Source of the DNA: Portulaca oleracea
Lineage: Eukaryota > Streptophyta > Magnoliopsida > Caryophyllales > Portulacaceae
Direction: 5' to 3'
Assembly: GCA_029582165.1 (NCBI GenBank)
Contig: CM055870.1
Span: 6,753,832-6,817,831 of the forward strand
DNA length: 64,000 nucleotides
The notes beneath the pieces were generated by a model. It worked only from the letters and a program-made list of their open reading frames with translations. It was not told the origin of the DNA and did no database searches. A program made the position numbers and the translations under genes. Shown here piece by piece: positions 25,036-35,100 of the stretch (its first letter is position 1; every line of letters begins with the position of its first letter).

Positions 25036-27960
25036 ATGTATCTGCATCTGGGGTTTGTGCTGCTGCTACTGATAAGCAGCAATGCATGTACGCCTTCCAA
25101 TGCTTCTGCGCATACCCCTATACCTGATGGTATGTCACTTTCCCCCTAATTTCGCATTACATTTACACATTCTTTACAATTGTTTTTTTTTTTTTTATCA
25201 TGCATTCTCAAATTTAAGGTTTTTTTTATTCAATCCATAAATTTTGGGGTCCAAAAAAATAAACAATGAAAACCTTGGGACCAGAAAATAAATACCCCTA
25301 TACTTCGGGGTCCAAAATACAAAAAACCCCACATGTATCCTTGCCATAAATATTGACAAAATAGCATCACGACAATCACTATCTATAGGCCATGTAGAGG
25401 CATTTGGATATGGTCCTTGACGTGAATAGAATTCCTAGTCATCTTTCGATAATTATGATATTTATGAACAATGATCAATATTATCCACCTTAAATGATGT
25501 ATAAAATGCATGCCCTAAACAGTTCATGCACAAAACTAACAAGAAGGCAACGATTCATACCAACGCGTATTCAGGTTGTCATGACACGATTTGTGTTGGT
25601 GAATGTTGTTAATTCTGGTTTGTCTGATGTTCAACATAGTCTGTGTTACTTTCAACATGACCTCTATTGACCCTGTTCGATCAAAATTTATTCCTTACTT
25701 AATAATGCAGTCAATATTTGTACCTACCCTTGTCGTGTTGCCTTTAATATGGCCAATTGTACCCGGTAAAGTTTATTTGACTTTTCCTTATTATCATAAA
25801 CATTAACTTTATTAACGTTTATTCCTTACTTAACGCAATCGATATTTTGTACCTACCCTTGTCGTGTTGCCTTTAATAAAGATGGACAATTGATCATAAA
25901 ATTATCTTACCGAACGTTGCCTTTAACTTTACCCAATTGTACCTGCAGAATGTTCAACATATGAAACGCTACTCCAAACGTTAAATATTAACTTTATTAA
26001 CGTTTCACAAAATACTCCTTAAAAAGTTAAACGCTCCTAAAAACGTTATCTTACCGAACGTTAATATTTATGCAATTAGAGTTTTGACTTGGTCCAAATG
26101 CTAAACGCTACCCCAAACACTACTACCGAACACAACCATAGTCTTAATTATTTGACACATACATATTTCTCCTCTATGTTTGCCAGGAATGATCCCAAAT
26201 GGGAACTTTGAAGAAGCCCCAAAACCATCAAACCTAAGGAAGAAGGTGATCATAAAGGGCAAATACTCCCTCCCCAAGTGGGAAATCCAGGGTTTGGTAG
26301 AGTACATCTCCGGCGGGCCCCAACCAGGAGGGTTCTACTTTCCGGTGCCACGTGGGGTCCACGCCGCCCGACTAGGGAACGAGGCCTCCATCTCTCAAAC
26401 CCTAACCCTAAAACCAGGGTTATACTACTCCTTAACCTTTGCAGCCACAAGGACTTGTGCTCAAGATGAGGTCTTAAGGGTCACAGCAGGCAAGGTCTCT
26501 GCAGATCTACCCATCCAAACATTGTACAGTGGAAATGGAGGTGACACTTATGCTTGGGCATTTAAGGCCACTTCTAGTCTTGTTAAGGTCACTTTCCATA
26601 ACCCTGGGGTGCAGGAGGATCCTACTTGTGGACCTCTCTTGGATGCCATTGCAATCAAGGAGATTAAGCCACTTCGATACACTGCAGGTAATCAATTATC
26701 TCACTTGTATTAATCAGTTGTCATCATTTTCTTTTAGGTTTTTGGATGATAATACACCAACCTTTTGAGGGTATTGGATTATAATATATCAACCTTTACT
26801 ATTGGACAACAATATCCCTAACCTTTATACATACCTGGATGACATTATTATACCAACAGTAACTAAGGAAGTGGTGATTCGGTCTCCATGCGCGCTGACG
26901 TGGCTGGCGAAGGGGAAAAAAATGTTCCAAGCCAATAGCTTCATTAACCCCTTAGTTTTTCTCACTAACCCACATTACAAGATATTGGTTGGTTGTGTTT
27001 CATGTCAGTATGAAGATCGGTTCACCACCCCGTTAGTCACTGTATTAGGGCTGATTTTTTTAACATGGGTTAGTGAGAAAAACGGAGGGGTTAACGAGGT
27101 TATTGGGCAAGGGCCAGTTATTTTCCCTCCGCCTATCACGTCAGAATCGAGACAAGTTAACTAGTCACCATCACCTTAGTCACTGTTGGTATAATAATGT
27201 CATCTAAGTATAAAGGTCAGGGATATTGTTGTCCAATAGTAAAGGTCGGTAAATTATAATCCAATACCCCAAATGTCAGTATATTGTCATCCAATATCCC
27301 TTTTCTTTTCTCTTCTAATCAACACATTGAAAACAATGTTTATCCATAATATCAGTCATGTTTAATTAATACCTTCTTGGCATAGTCCTATGCTTGACAA
27401 TTTTCCCAAGTAATATTTAACTTGAAGATCTTTTCTTGACAGGTAACCTAGTTAAGAATGGAGACTTTGAAGTTGGTCCATTTGTATTCAAGAACTTCTC
27501 AACTGGAGTGTTTCTCCCTCCTCACTCTTTGGATGCCATCTCACCTCTCCCCGGCTGGATAATCGAATCCTTGAAACCCGTAAAATACATAGACTCGAAG
27601 CACTTTTTCGTGCCCACAGGACAGTCCGCAGTAGAGTTGGTTGGAGGTAGAGAAAGCGCGATTGCACAGATTATTAGAACAGTTCCCAACAAATTCTATC
27701 AACTCAGCTTCACAATTGGAGATGGCAAAAATGGGTGTAACGGGTCGATGATGGTGGAGGCATTTGCTGGGATGGAAACCGTTAAAGTCAAATTTGAGGC
27801 CAAAGGGAAAGGTGGGTTTAAGAGTGCAACCCTAAAGTTCCGAGCAATCTCAACTAGGACGAGGATCACATTTTGGAGTGCACATTATCATACTAGACTT
27901 TATGACTATGGGTCCTTGTGTGGCCCTGTCCTGGATGATGTTAGGGTTGTTCCCATATAA
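25036..27960 (+). CDS. DUF642 secreted cell-wall protein, tandem copy 1
   Basis: Exons 25036-25129, 26187-26687, 27443-27960; 370 aa, both introns in phase 1. The start ATG opens a signal peptide (MYLHLGFVLLLLLI-type core, then SSNACTPSNASA). Two galactose-binding-like halves follow, the DUF642 layout: half 1 (about residues 33-197) opens with MIPNGNFEEAPKPSN and contains GVHAARLGNEASISQTL; half 2 (about 199-370) opens with NLVKNGDFEVGPFVFKNFS and contains QSAVELVGGRESAIAQIIRT. Each half ends in a CGPLLDAI / CGPVLDDV motif. DUF642 proteins are plant cell-wall proteins, and some interact with pectin methylesterase; that role is inferred by family. Intron 2 carries a foldback element. Confidence 0.93.
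26742..27294. mobile_element. Long foldback element in DUF642 copy 1 intron 2
   Basis: The arms are inverted over most of the element. The left arm TTGGATGATAATACACC... contains CTATTGGACAACAATATCCC and GACATTATTATACCAACAGT; the right arm carries their complements (ACTGTTGGTATAATAATGTC, GGGATATTGTTGTCCAATAG). Near the centre, TTTTTCTCACTAACCCACAT pairs with the complement around 27065-27085. The element is absent from intron 2 of the other DUF642 copy, so it arrived after the duplication or was lost there. ORFs crossing it are not genes. Confidence 0.8.
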
Positions 27961-28228
27961 GATAATCAATTACTTATGGGATCGGGATTTCGATATGTAT
28001 ATCACATACATTCGATCTATATAGTCTATTGTTGGGAGCTTGGACATTGGTATTTCAAAGATTTCATTCTCTTTGAATCATAATATGATTTTTTTTTTAT
28101 GGTGTAACTTTGTTTCTAGTAATTGATCGAGTATGTTGTGCAATTAGAGAGATGACAAACAACAATTGTTCAATTAATAAATGATAAGGTGATATCTAAG
28201 TAATGTCTGTAGTTAGAGTATAAAATTA

Positions 28229-28689
28229 GATGCGGGAAGAAAACAGGTGAAGGGAGCCTTTGTTAGATTCAATTGAAAGGTCGGGTATCCATCAACAAGA
28301 AACGCCCTCTATTCGTTACCGCTTGTTGGGATCGGGAGTTCAAGATCATATACAGTAGTGTGAGATACATAAGAAAGTAGATAAGATCGATGCAAGGATT
28401 TAACGCGAAAAAGAAAGAAACGAAACTGGGTGCAAATTACAAACAGTGCACTAATCAGATTGACTTTACAACCAGATTGGAGTGTTACAGTTATGGCTAT
28501 TTAGAAATTTTATGTCAATGCAAGCATAACTGAAATTTGGTTTCCATCAACTCCAATTAGATTTACCAAATTTAATACAATTAGGAAATAATGAAGATAT
28601 TTAAATAATTAATAACACAATTGAAAAACAAGTGACGTGATCAATCTGAACAAGTTTAGACCATAGTCCTAACTCATAACAGTTACTAA
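28229..28689. other. Spacer between the duplicated DUF642 units
   Basis: About 460 bp lying between the end of unit 1 and the start of unit 2. No gene and no clear repeat seen. Confidence 0.5.
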
Positions 28690-29287
28690 CAGAAACAAAA
28701 GTTTGGAGCCAAAACACCAAGATTTTGAATTTCCAACCCTGAGACACAGGGAGACATGGAAAAAGATCGAGACGTACGTACACTACTCTTATCTTAACTG
28801 AAACGCAACAACGCCCCAATAAAAAAAGAATTAGTGAAAGGACGAAGCAGATCGCAGATGGGTCCAGAATCGAGGAGTCAACTAGCAAATTGTCAGTATT
28901 AAATTTGATTCAATTCAATCCAGGTTCAACGTAGACAGCAAGTCCATATATTACTATAAAAGAAAACCCTGCGCAGAAGCAGAAGCAGAAGCATGGAAAC
29001 AGTGCATATGCTTCAATTTAATTTCAACATCATCAGTTGAGATGGAGCGTATTTAAATTATATTATGCTGTCAAAACGAAGAAAATACTGACAAACTGAC
29101 ACCGTCAGACGCCTTATTAGGCGGATAACCTTGATTAATTACCTCACAAACTTATGATTATTAAGACTCAAGTGAATGAACAAGGTATACTCTCAATCTC
29201 ATGCATGCATGTTCATCATGCATCTGCTACAGCCTATCCTGTGCTTGCATTAATTACTTAATTACTCCTTACTTACTTAGATCCACT

Positions 29288-29304
29288 TATCACATTTATA
29301 TAAA
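29288..29304 (+). promoter_or_regulatory. TATA box of DUF642 copy 2
   Basis: TTATCACATTTATATAAATT corresponds to the TATA region of copy 1 but lies about 136 bp from the start codon, because the CT repeat in the leader is longer. Confidence 0.5.
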
Positions 29305-29341
29305 TTGCAGATAGCTAGATTGCTAGCCTTATTTTCCACTG

Positions 29342-29343
<2 letters not shown>

Positions 29344-29401
<58 letters not shown>
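29344..29401 (+). repeat. (CT)n microsatellite in the 5' leader of DUF642 copy 2
   Basis: A nearly pure CT run of about 56 bp lies between the TATA box and the start codon. Copy 1 has a shorter, interrupted CT tract at 25004-25034. CT-rich leaders are common in plant promoters; the expansion may alter leader length and expression (inference). Confidence 0.9.
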
Positions 29402-29438
29402 GATATCTCTCTCTAGGGAGTTGAATTGAAGGAAGAGA

Positions 29439-31441
29439 ATGTATCTACATCTGGGGTTTGTTCTGCTGCTGCTGATAGCCAGCAATGCTTGTACGCCTTC
29501 CAATGCTTCTGCGTCTAAACCTATACCCGATGGTATGCCATTATCCCCCTAATTTCACAATATTGCATTTACACATTGATTCATTGCAATTGTTTAAATC
29601 ATGCATTCCCAAAACAAAAACAAAACGTGACCCTTTGGCTGGAAAACTTTCTAGAAAAAGGTAGTCAACTTTTTCAAATTGATAAACTTTCTTATATTTG
29701 TTTCTCTCCACTAGATGACAAAGTTTTAACGTGGGACTTACTATTTCCTAAGGGAGTTTAGAAAAAGTCATACTTTGGATTGTTAGAGAAGAAGAGACTT
29801 TATATATACTAAGGGTGCGTTTGGTTGGTCAATAACTCCGGTAAAATAGTCAATTTTCTCAGGTTAACTTATTTTCCCATGAAAAACTTCCCAAATTTCC
29901 CTGGGGTTCCTATTAAACACTCCCTAAGTTAATGAAAATGGATGAAAGTTCTATTTCCCTTTCATTTACAAACCAAATGGAGCCTTAAATATTTGACATA
30001 ATAGATATTTCTCCTATATTATTACCAGGAATGATCCCAAACGGCCACTTTGAAGAATCCCCCAAACCATCAAACCTAAGGAAGAAGGTGATCATAAAGG
30101 GCAAATACTCCCTCCCCAAGTGGGAAATCCACGGTTTGGTGGAGTTCATCTCCGGCGGGCCCCAACCAGGAGGTTTCTACTTTCCGGTGCCACGTGGGGT
30201 CCACGCAGCCCGGCTCGGGAACGAGGCCTCCATCTCCCAAACATTGCCCCTAAAACCAGGGTCATACTACTCCCTAACCTTTGCAGCCACAAGGACTTGT
30301 GCTCAGGATGAGGTCTTAAGGGTCAAAGCAGGAAAATACTTTGCAGATCTACCCATCCAAACAGTGTTCAGTGGAGATGGAGGGGACACTTATGCTTGGG
30401 CATTTAGGGCAACTTCTAATCTTGTTAAGGTCACTTTCCATAATCCTGGGGTACAGGAGGATCCTGCTTGTGGGCCTCTCTTGGATGCCATTGCAATCAA
30501 GGAGATTAACTCACTTGGATACACTAGAGGTAATAATGATCTCACTTTTATTAATATATTATTACTTCTGTCTCAAAATGTCTGTCATTTGATCAAATTT
30601 TGACCATTGGTTACTCACAAATTACAATGAGCTATGATTCGAAATTACTACCATTAGAAAGATGCATTAATCAGTATCAGTCATGTTGAAAAACTAATAT
30701 GTACCATCCTGAATATATGCTTGATAATTTCCCAAAGTAATATCTTATTTGAGGATCATTTTTTAGGCAAGTGACCTAGATAAGAATGGAGACTTCAAAG
30801 TTGGTCCATATGTATTCAAGATCTATACATAATCTTGAGACCATTGCTATATTATAATCTAATACATGCTTGATAACTTTCCCAAGTAGTGTAATATCTA
30901 ATTTGAGCATCTTTTCTTGACAGGTAACCTAGTTAAGAATGGAGATTTCGAAGTTGGTCCATATGTCTTCAAGAACTTCTCAACCGGAGTGCTTCTCCCG
31001 CCTCACTCTCTGGATGCCATCTCACCTCTCCCCGGGTGGATAATCGAATCCCTGAAACCCATAAAATACATAGACTCGAAGCACTTCTTCGTGCCCTCAG
31101 GACAGTCCGCAGTAGAGTTAGTTGGAGGTAGAGAAAGCGCAATCGCGCAGATTATAAGAACAGTTCCCAACAAATTCTATCAACTCAGCTTCACCATTGG
31201 AGATGGTAAAAATGGGTGTGGCGGGTCGATGATGGTGGAGGCATTTGCTGGGAAGGAAACCATTAAAGTCCCATTTGAGTCCAAAGGGAAAGGTGGGTCT
31301 AAAAGTGCAACCCTCAAGTTCCAAGCAATCTCAACTAGAACAAGGATCACATTTTGGAGTTCATATTATCATACTAGACTTTATGACTATGGTTACTTGT
31401 GTGGCCCTGTTTTGGATGATGTTAAGGTTGTTCCCGTATAA
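29439..31441 (+). CDS. DUF642 secreted cell-wall protein, tandem copy 2
   Basis: Exons 29439-29532, 30029-30529, 30924-31441, with sizes (94, 501, 518) identical to copy 1; 370 aa. It has the same signal peptide and two-half DUF642 architecture, beginning MYLHLGFVLLLLLIASNACT. Differences from copy 1 are scattered (for example EESPKPSN for EEAPKPSN, LPLKPGSYYS for LTLKPGLYYS, KAGKYFADLP for TAGKVSADLP). The CGPLLDAI and CGPVLDDV motifs are intact, so both copies look functional. Intron 1 holds a MITE (29810-29988). Intron 2 holds a relic copy of the start of exon 3. The gene is convergent with CHLH, with 743 bp between the stop codons. Confidence 0.93.
29810..29988. mobile_element. MITE, 'GGGTGCGTTTGGTTGG' family, copy 1
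   Basis: It begins TAAGGGTGCGTTTGGTTGGT and ends CAAACCAAATGGAGCCTTA, an imperfect inverted pair. Its left 70 bp match the complement of 40920-40995 closely (GTTGGTCAATAACTCCGG, TTGACTATTTTCC-type words). It lies in intron 1 of DUF642 copy 2 and is absent from copy 1. Confidence 0.65.
30570..30672. mobile_element. Truncated Stowaway-like MITE in DUF642 copy 2 intron 2
   Basis: The segment (CTGTCTCAAAATGTCTGTC... CAAATTTTGACCATTGGTTA ... TTAGAAAGATGCATT) matches the left half of the element at 45330-45542. The right half and terminal repeat are missing. Confidence 0.55.
30715..30830 (+). pseudogene. Relic duplicate of intron 2 end and exon 3 start (DUF642 copy 2)
   Basis: Sequence with TGCTTGATAATTTCCCAAAG and then TAGATAAGAATGGAGACTTC, AAAGTTGGTCCATATGTATTCAAG closely repeats the true intron 2/exon 3 junction at about 30865-30980 (TGCTTGATAACTTTCCCAAG, TAGTTAAGAATGGAGATTTC). 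The copy has GCAAGTGACC where the real exon has GTAACC, which shifts the frame and adds a stop, so it cannot replace exon 3. It is a small internal tandem duplication of about 110-190 bp. Confidence 0.8.
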
Positions 31442-31705
31442 TCAATTATATATGGGGAGGATATCGCATGCATTCGATCTATATAGTCTAGTATTGGGAG
31501 CTTGAGGAATGAAATTAGTAATTCAAGGATTTCATCTTATTTGAATCATGATATGAGGTTCGATTTTTTTATATGGTATAACGTTGTTTGTAGTAATCAA
31601 GTATATGTTTGCAATCACAAAGGTGACAAAATAGCAATTGTTTAATTAATAAAAGGAAAATGTTGTGACACCAAAGTAATGTATGTTGTTAGCGTATAAA
31701 ATTAT

Positions 31706-32184
31706 TGTTGGACATTCATCCATAAATTTAAACTTTTAATTTAGTTGTTTTCTTATACATTGCATCATAGCAAGTATGCTTTAGTAGTATCCACTCTAGG
31801 AAGGTGTATAGGAGTATAAAATCATTCATGAGCCTTCAAAGATCGATTTATCAGCATAAGCTTCTGTGTCTAAGCAAGAGGTCCCGAATTCAAATCTTAT
31901 AATCCCCACATACCATAAATCAATGTAAAAGCTGATGATAGGATATGAGCAATGCTTGTTAAAGGTCTGAAAATAGGAATTTAAGGAAGAAGTTACAGAA
32001 GAGTGGATCGAATCTAAGATTAAGGGATTATTCAAATTTGATGATATGAACAAAAATGACACCAAAAGTTACAAAGAAGCCTGTATTGAGTTTGTTGATG
32101 AGAGTCCACAATTACATGGCTCAGAATAAATGAGTGTTTGTTTCTTCCTTGCATATATTCACATACTTAGTGATACACACATAT
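31706..32184. other. Spacer between convergent DUF642 copy 2 and CHLH
   Basis: It should contain both 3' UTRs. A B-box-like word (AGGTCCCGAATTCAAATC) near 31879-31896 hints at a SINE remnant but has no convincing partner A box. No gene seen. Confidence 0.5.
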
Positions 32185-35100
32185 TTACCTGTCAATTCCC
32201 TCAATCTTGTCTTCAACTTCAGAGTACAACTGCCTCAACTTCTCAATGTTGTCCTCTGAAGTTTCCCAGTAGCCTCTCCCATTGGCCTCGAGGAACGTCT
32301 GGACCAACTTTCTGAAGGAGTTAGGGTTGGAGTTCATCAGCCTCTTCAACATCTCTTCATCTTTGATGAATGTGGTGTTGGCCTCTTCGTATACCCAGTT
32401 GTCCACCTGGCCTGAGGTTGCACTCCATCCTACGGTGTTGGTGAGCCGCTTCTCGATCTCACGGACACCCTCGTACCCGGTTGACAGCATCCCTTCGTAC
32501 CACTTGGGGTTCAGCAGCTTTGTTCGTGCATCTAGACGAACTGTCTCAGACAGGGTTCGCACCTGCACAAATTCACGTTTCTTAGCATTAATTATGTGCA
32601 TCGAAGAATTTAGCAAAGAGGGATTGACCATTTCAGTTCTGACAATCATAAGAAGTGTATGAAGGTGTTATCAGGTGTTTCACTGTCACTTGCATCATAT
32701 CTGATTGTCAGAAGTTTTTGTATGCTTGAAGACACTTTATACAACCTAAATGAACTTTCCCACTTTCAGGGGTTGTTTGATCCAATTCCCATACATTTTT
32801 CCGTCTCACGGGGCTACAGGTAAGCGAATTCTGGGACATGACAGACTCTGAAAGTTGTGCTTTCTATGTCAACCAAACCACAACATCACATAACAAGTTT
32901 CATTTTCCATGTTAACCCGTGGTTTAGAGCCTGTTCTTTAGAGGACTAAGGTGAGTTTGGATAAGCATAGGTAAGAGTCGAAAAGTTGAGTGTCCTTCAC
33001 TATAGACTGAATGCGTTGACCCTATCACAACCCACTTATTGAACAAAACACCAATCCAGCCATAAAATGTCAGAAAAATGACAGTTTTTTGCATAATGTC
33101 TATCAGCATAGCAGTCAGCTCAAAGACATGATAATAAAGGTAGAATGATAATCACCTGTGCATTTGCGGTGGTAGTGTCAGCAATGTAAGCACTGGGCTT
33201 CTTCCCATCCTTCCTGAGCCCCTGCACGAGGTTAGTGGGGTCTGAATCGAAGTAGTGACTGACATCGGTGAGAGAGATTTCTGATGAGTCCAGGTTTTGG
33301 AAGGTGGCATCTGCTGTGGCGAGCGCCATTTCAAACACCTTCCTCTTTTCAGTCATGCCTGCACCCGGTGCATCGCTGTCAAAGGCAAACGACTTCCTGC
33401 TCAGGTACATGTCCTGCAGCTGCTTCTCGTCGTTCCATGAGGAGTTCTCCACAGCAAGGTTGATGTTTGAAGAGTAGGATCCTGATGCATTGGAGAAAAC
33501 CCTTGTTGCAGCCTCTCTGACATCTACTCCTAGGGTTTTGGCTTGTTCAAGGGCATGCTTCCTCACATAGTTCATCTCCTCTGGCTCATCAAGCTCAGCC
33601 ACCATCTTGATCGCCCGGTCAAGAAGGTTCATCTGTTGAACAGACAAGAATTTAGCATAGTATTCCACTTTGAAAAATGTATCAATCTAAAGCAGTCTTA
33701 TTACAGTACCTGATTGATGAAAAGGTCTCTGAAAACTCCTGAGCAGTTGACAACAACGTCGATTCTAGGCCTTCCAAGCTCCTCAAGACTAACTGGCTCG
33801 ACCCTGTTGACTCTCCCGAAGGTATCAGCAACGGGCATAACACCGATCATCCACAGAACCTGAGCCAGTGACTCTCCATAAGTCTTGATGTTGTCAGTTC
33901 CCCACAACACGAGAGCAACTGTTTCAGGGTAGTTCCCTCCATTGTCAATCTTCTGGCGCTCGATCAACCTGTCAACCACAATCTTTGCACTCTGCATGGC
34001 TGCAGTGGTAGGAATGGCTTGTGGGTCCAATGCATGGATGTTCTTCCCTGTGGGAAGAACTTTAGGGTTCCTAATTGGGTCGCCACCAGGACCAGGCTCC
34101 ACATACTTGCCCTCTAAAGCTTGCTTCAAACTTCCCAACTCGTTGTCCGCAACAACCAACTTCAAACACTCACCAAGGAAGGCAAACAAGACCCTGAGCT
34201 TTTCCCTATCGGCTCTGGCGAATTTGGTGTCTGACAAGTACTGAACCCACGGCTCGTTGATTCCGAACCCAAGGATTGAGGTCAGCCTGTCATTGACATT
34301 AACAACCTGACCCTTGTCGTTGGTTGTTCTGTCAACGAAAGAAGTGATTGCCCCTCGTGAAGCCATGGTGATCTGCCTAAGCAGCTCAACATCCTTCAAG
34401 ATACCCTTGTCATTTCCTCTGTAGACATCCTCTATGTTCCTTCCAACAGTCTCAGCCAGTATGGAAGGAAGGGATGAGATGCCCTCCTCAGGTCGGTCCA
34501 AGGCAGCAATGTTGACCAAAGTGGCTACGGCTTCCATAGCAGAAGGCGGCTCACCGATCACGTGGAGCCCACAAGGCAAAAGCCGAGACTCAATCTCCAT
34601 GATCTTAGAGTACACCTTCCCAACCACAAGGTCTCTTTCTTGTTGAGACAACTCGACTCCTTCCTCAGGAAGATCCACATCTTTGTCAAGATTGCACTGC
34701 TTGGCCGTGCTGATGATGGAGCTCACAATCTGGGGGCCCCGGCCAGAGTCTTTGAGGGATTGGTAAGAGGAAATGAGCTCACCCAGCTGTTTGAGCCCCT
34801 TGTAAAGCCCGGCATTCTCTGCGGGAGGGGTCAAATAACTGATGGTGTTGGCATAACTACGACGTTTAGCAACAGTGGCTTCAGATGGATTGTTGGCGGC
34901 GTAGTAGTAGATGTTGGGGATGTTACCAATGAGACTGTCAGGGTAACATACATCACTCATGCCCACCTGTTTGCCAGGCATGAATTCAAGCGACCCGTGA
35001 GTTCCAAAATGAAGAACAGCATCAGCCCCAAAGATCTTCTCCACAAAGGAGTAGTATGCGGCAAAACCATGGTGGGGGCTGGCTGACTTAGAGAAGAGAA

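Larger units (their letters stand above)
24429..28228 (+). repeat. Tandem duplication unit 1 (DUF642 locus)
   Basis: This block (promoter, three exons, two introns, 3' flank) is repeated at 28690-31705. Shared upstream words include TTTCCAACCCTGA and ACACAGGGAGACATGGAAAA. The shared downstream sequence fades near TAGAGTATAAAATTA. Coding exons are highly similar and introns much less so. Limits are approximate. Confidence 0.85.
28690..31705 (+). repeat. Tandem duplication unit 2 (DUF642 locus)
   Basis: Second copy of the block at 24429-28228, in the same orientation. It has shorter introns, a longer CT run in the leader, and a separate MITE insertion in intron 1. Confidence 0.85.

Noticed and set aside
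26802..27164. 120-codon ORF in DUF642 copy 1 intron 2
   Set aside because: It lies inside the foldback element and is not present in the paralogue.
31879..31896. B-box-like word AGGTCCCGAATTCAAATC
   Set aside because: Isolated; no tRNA fold or SINE ends could be seen.
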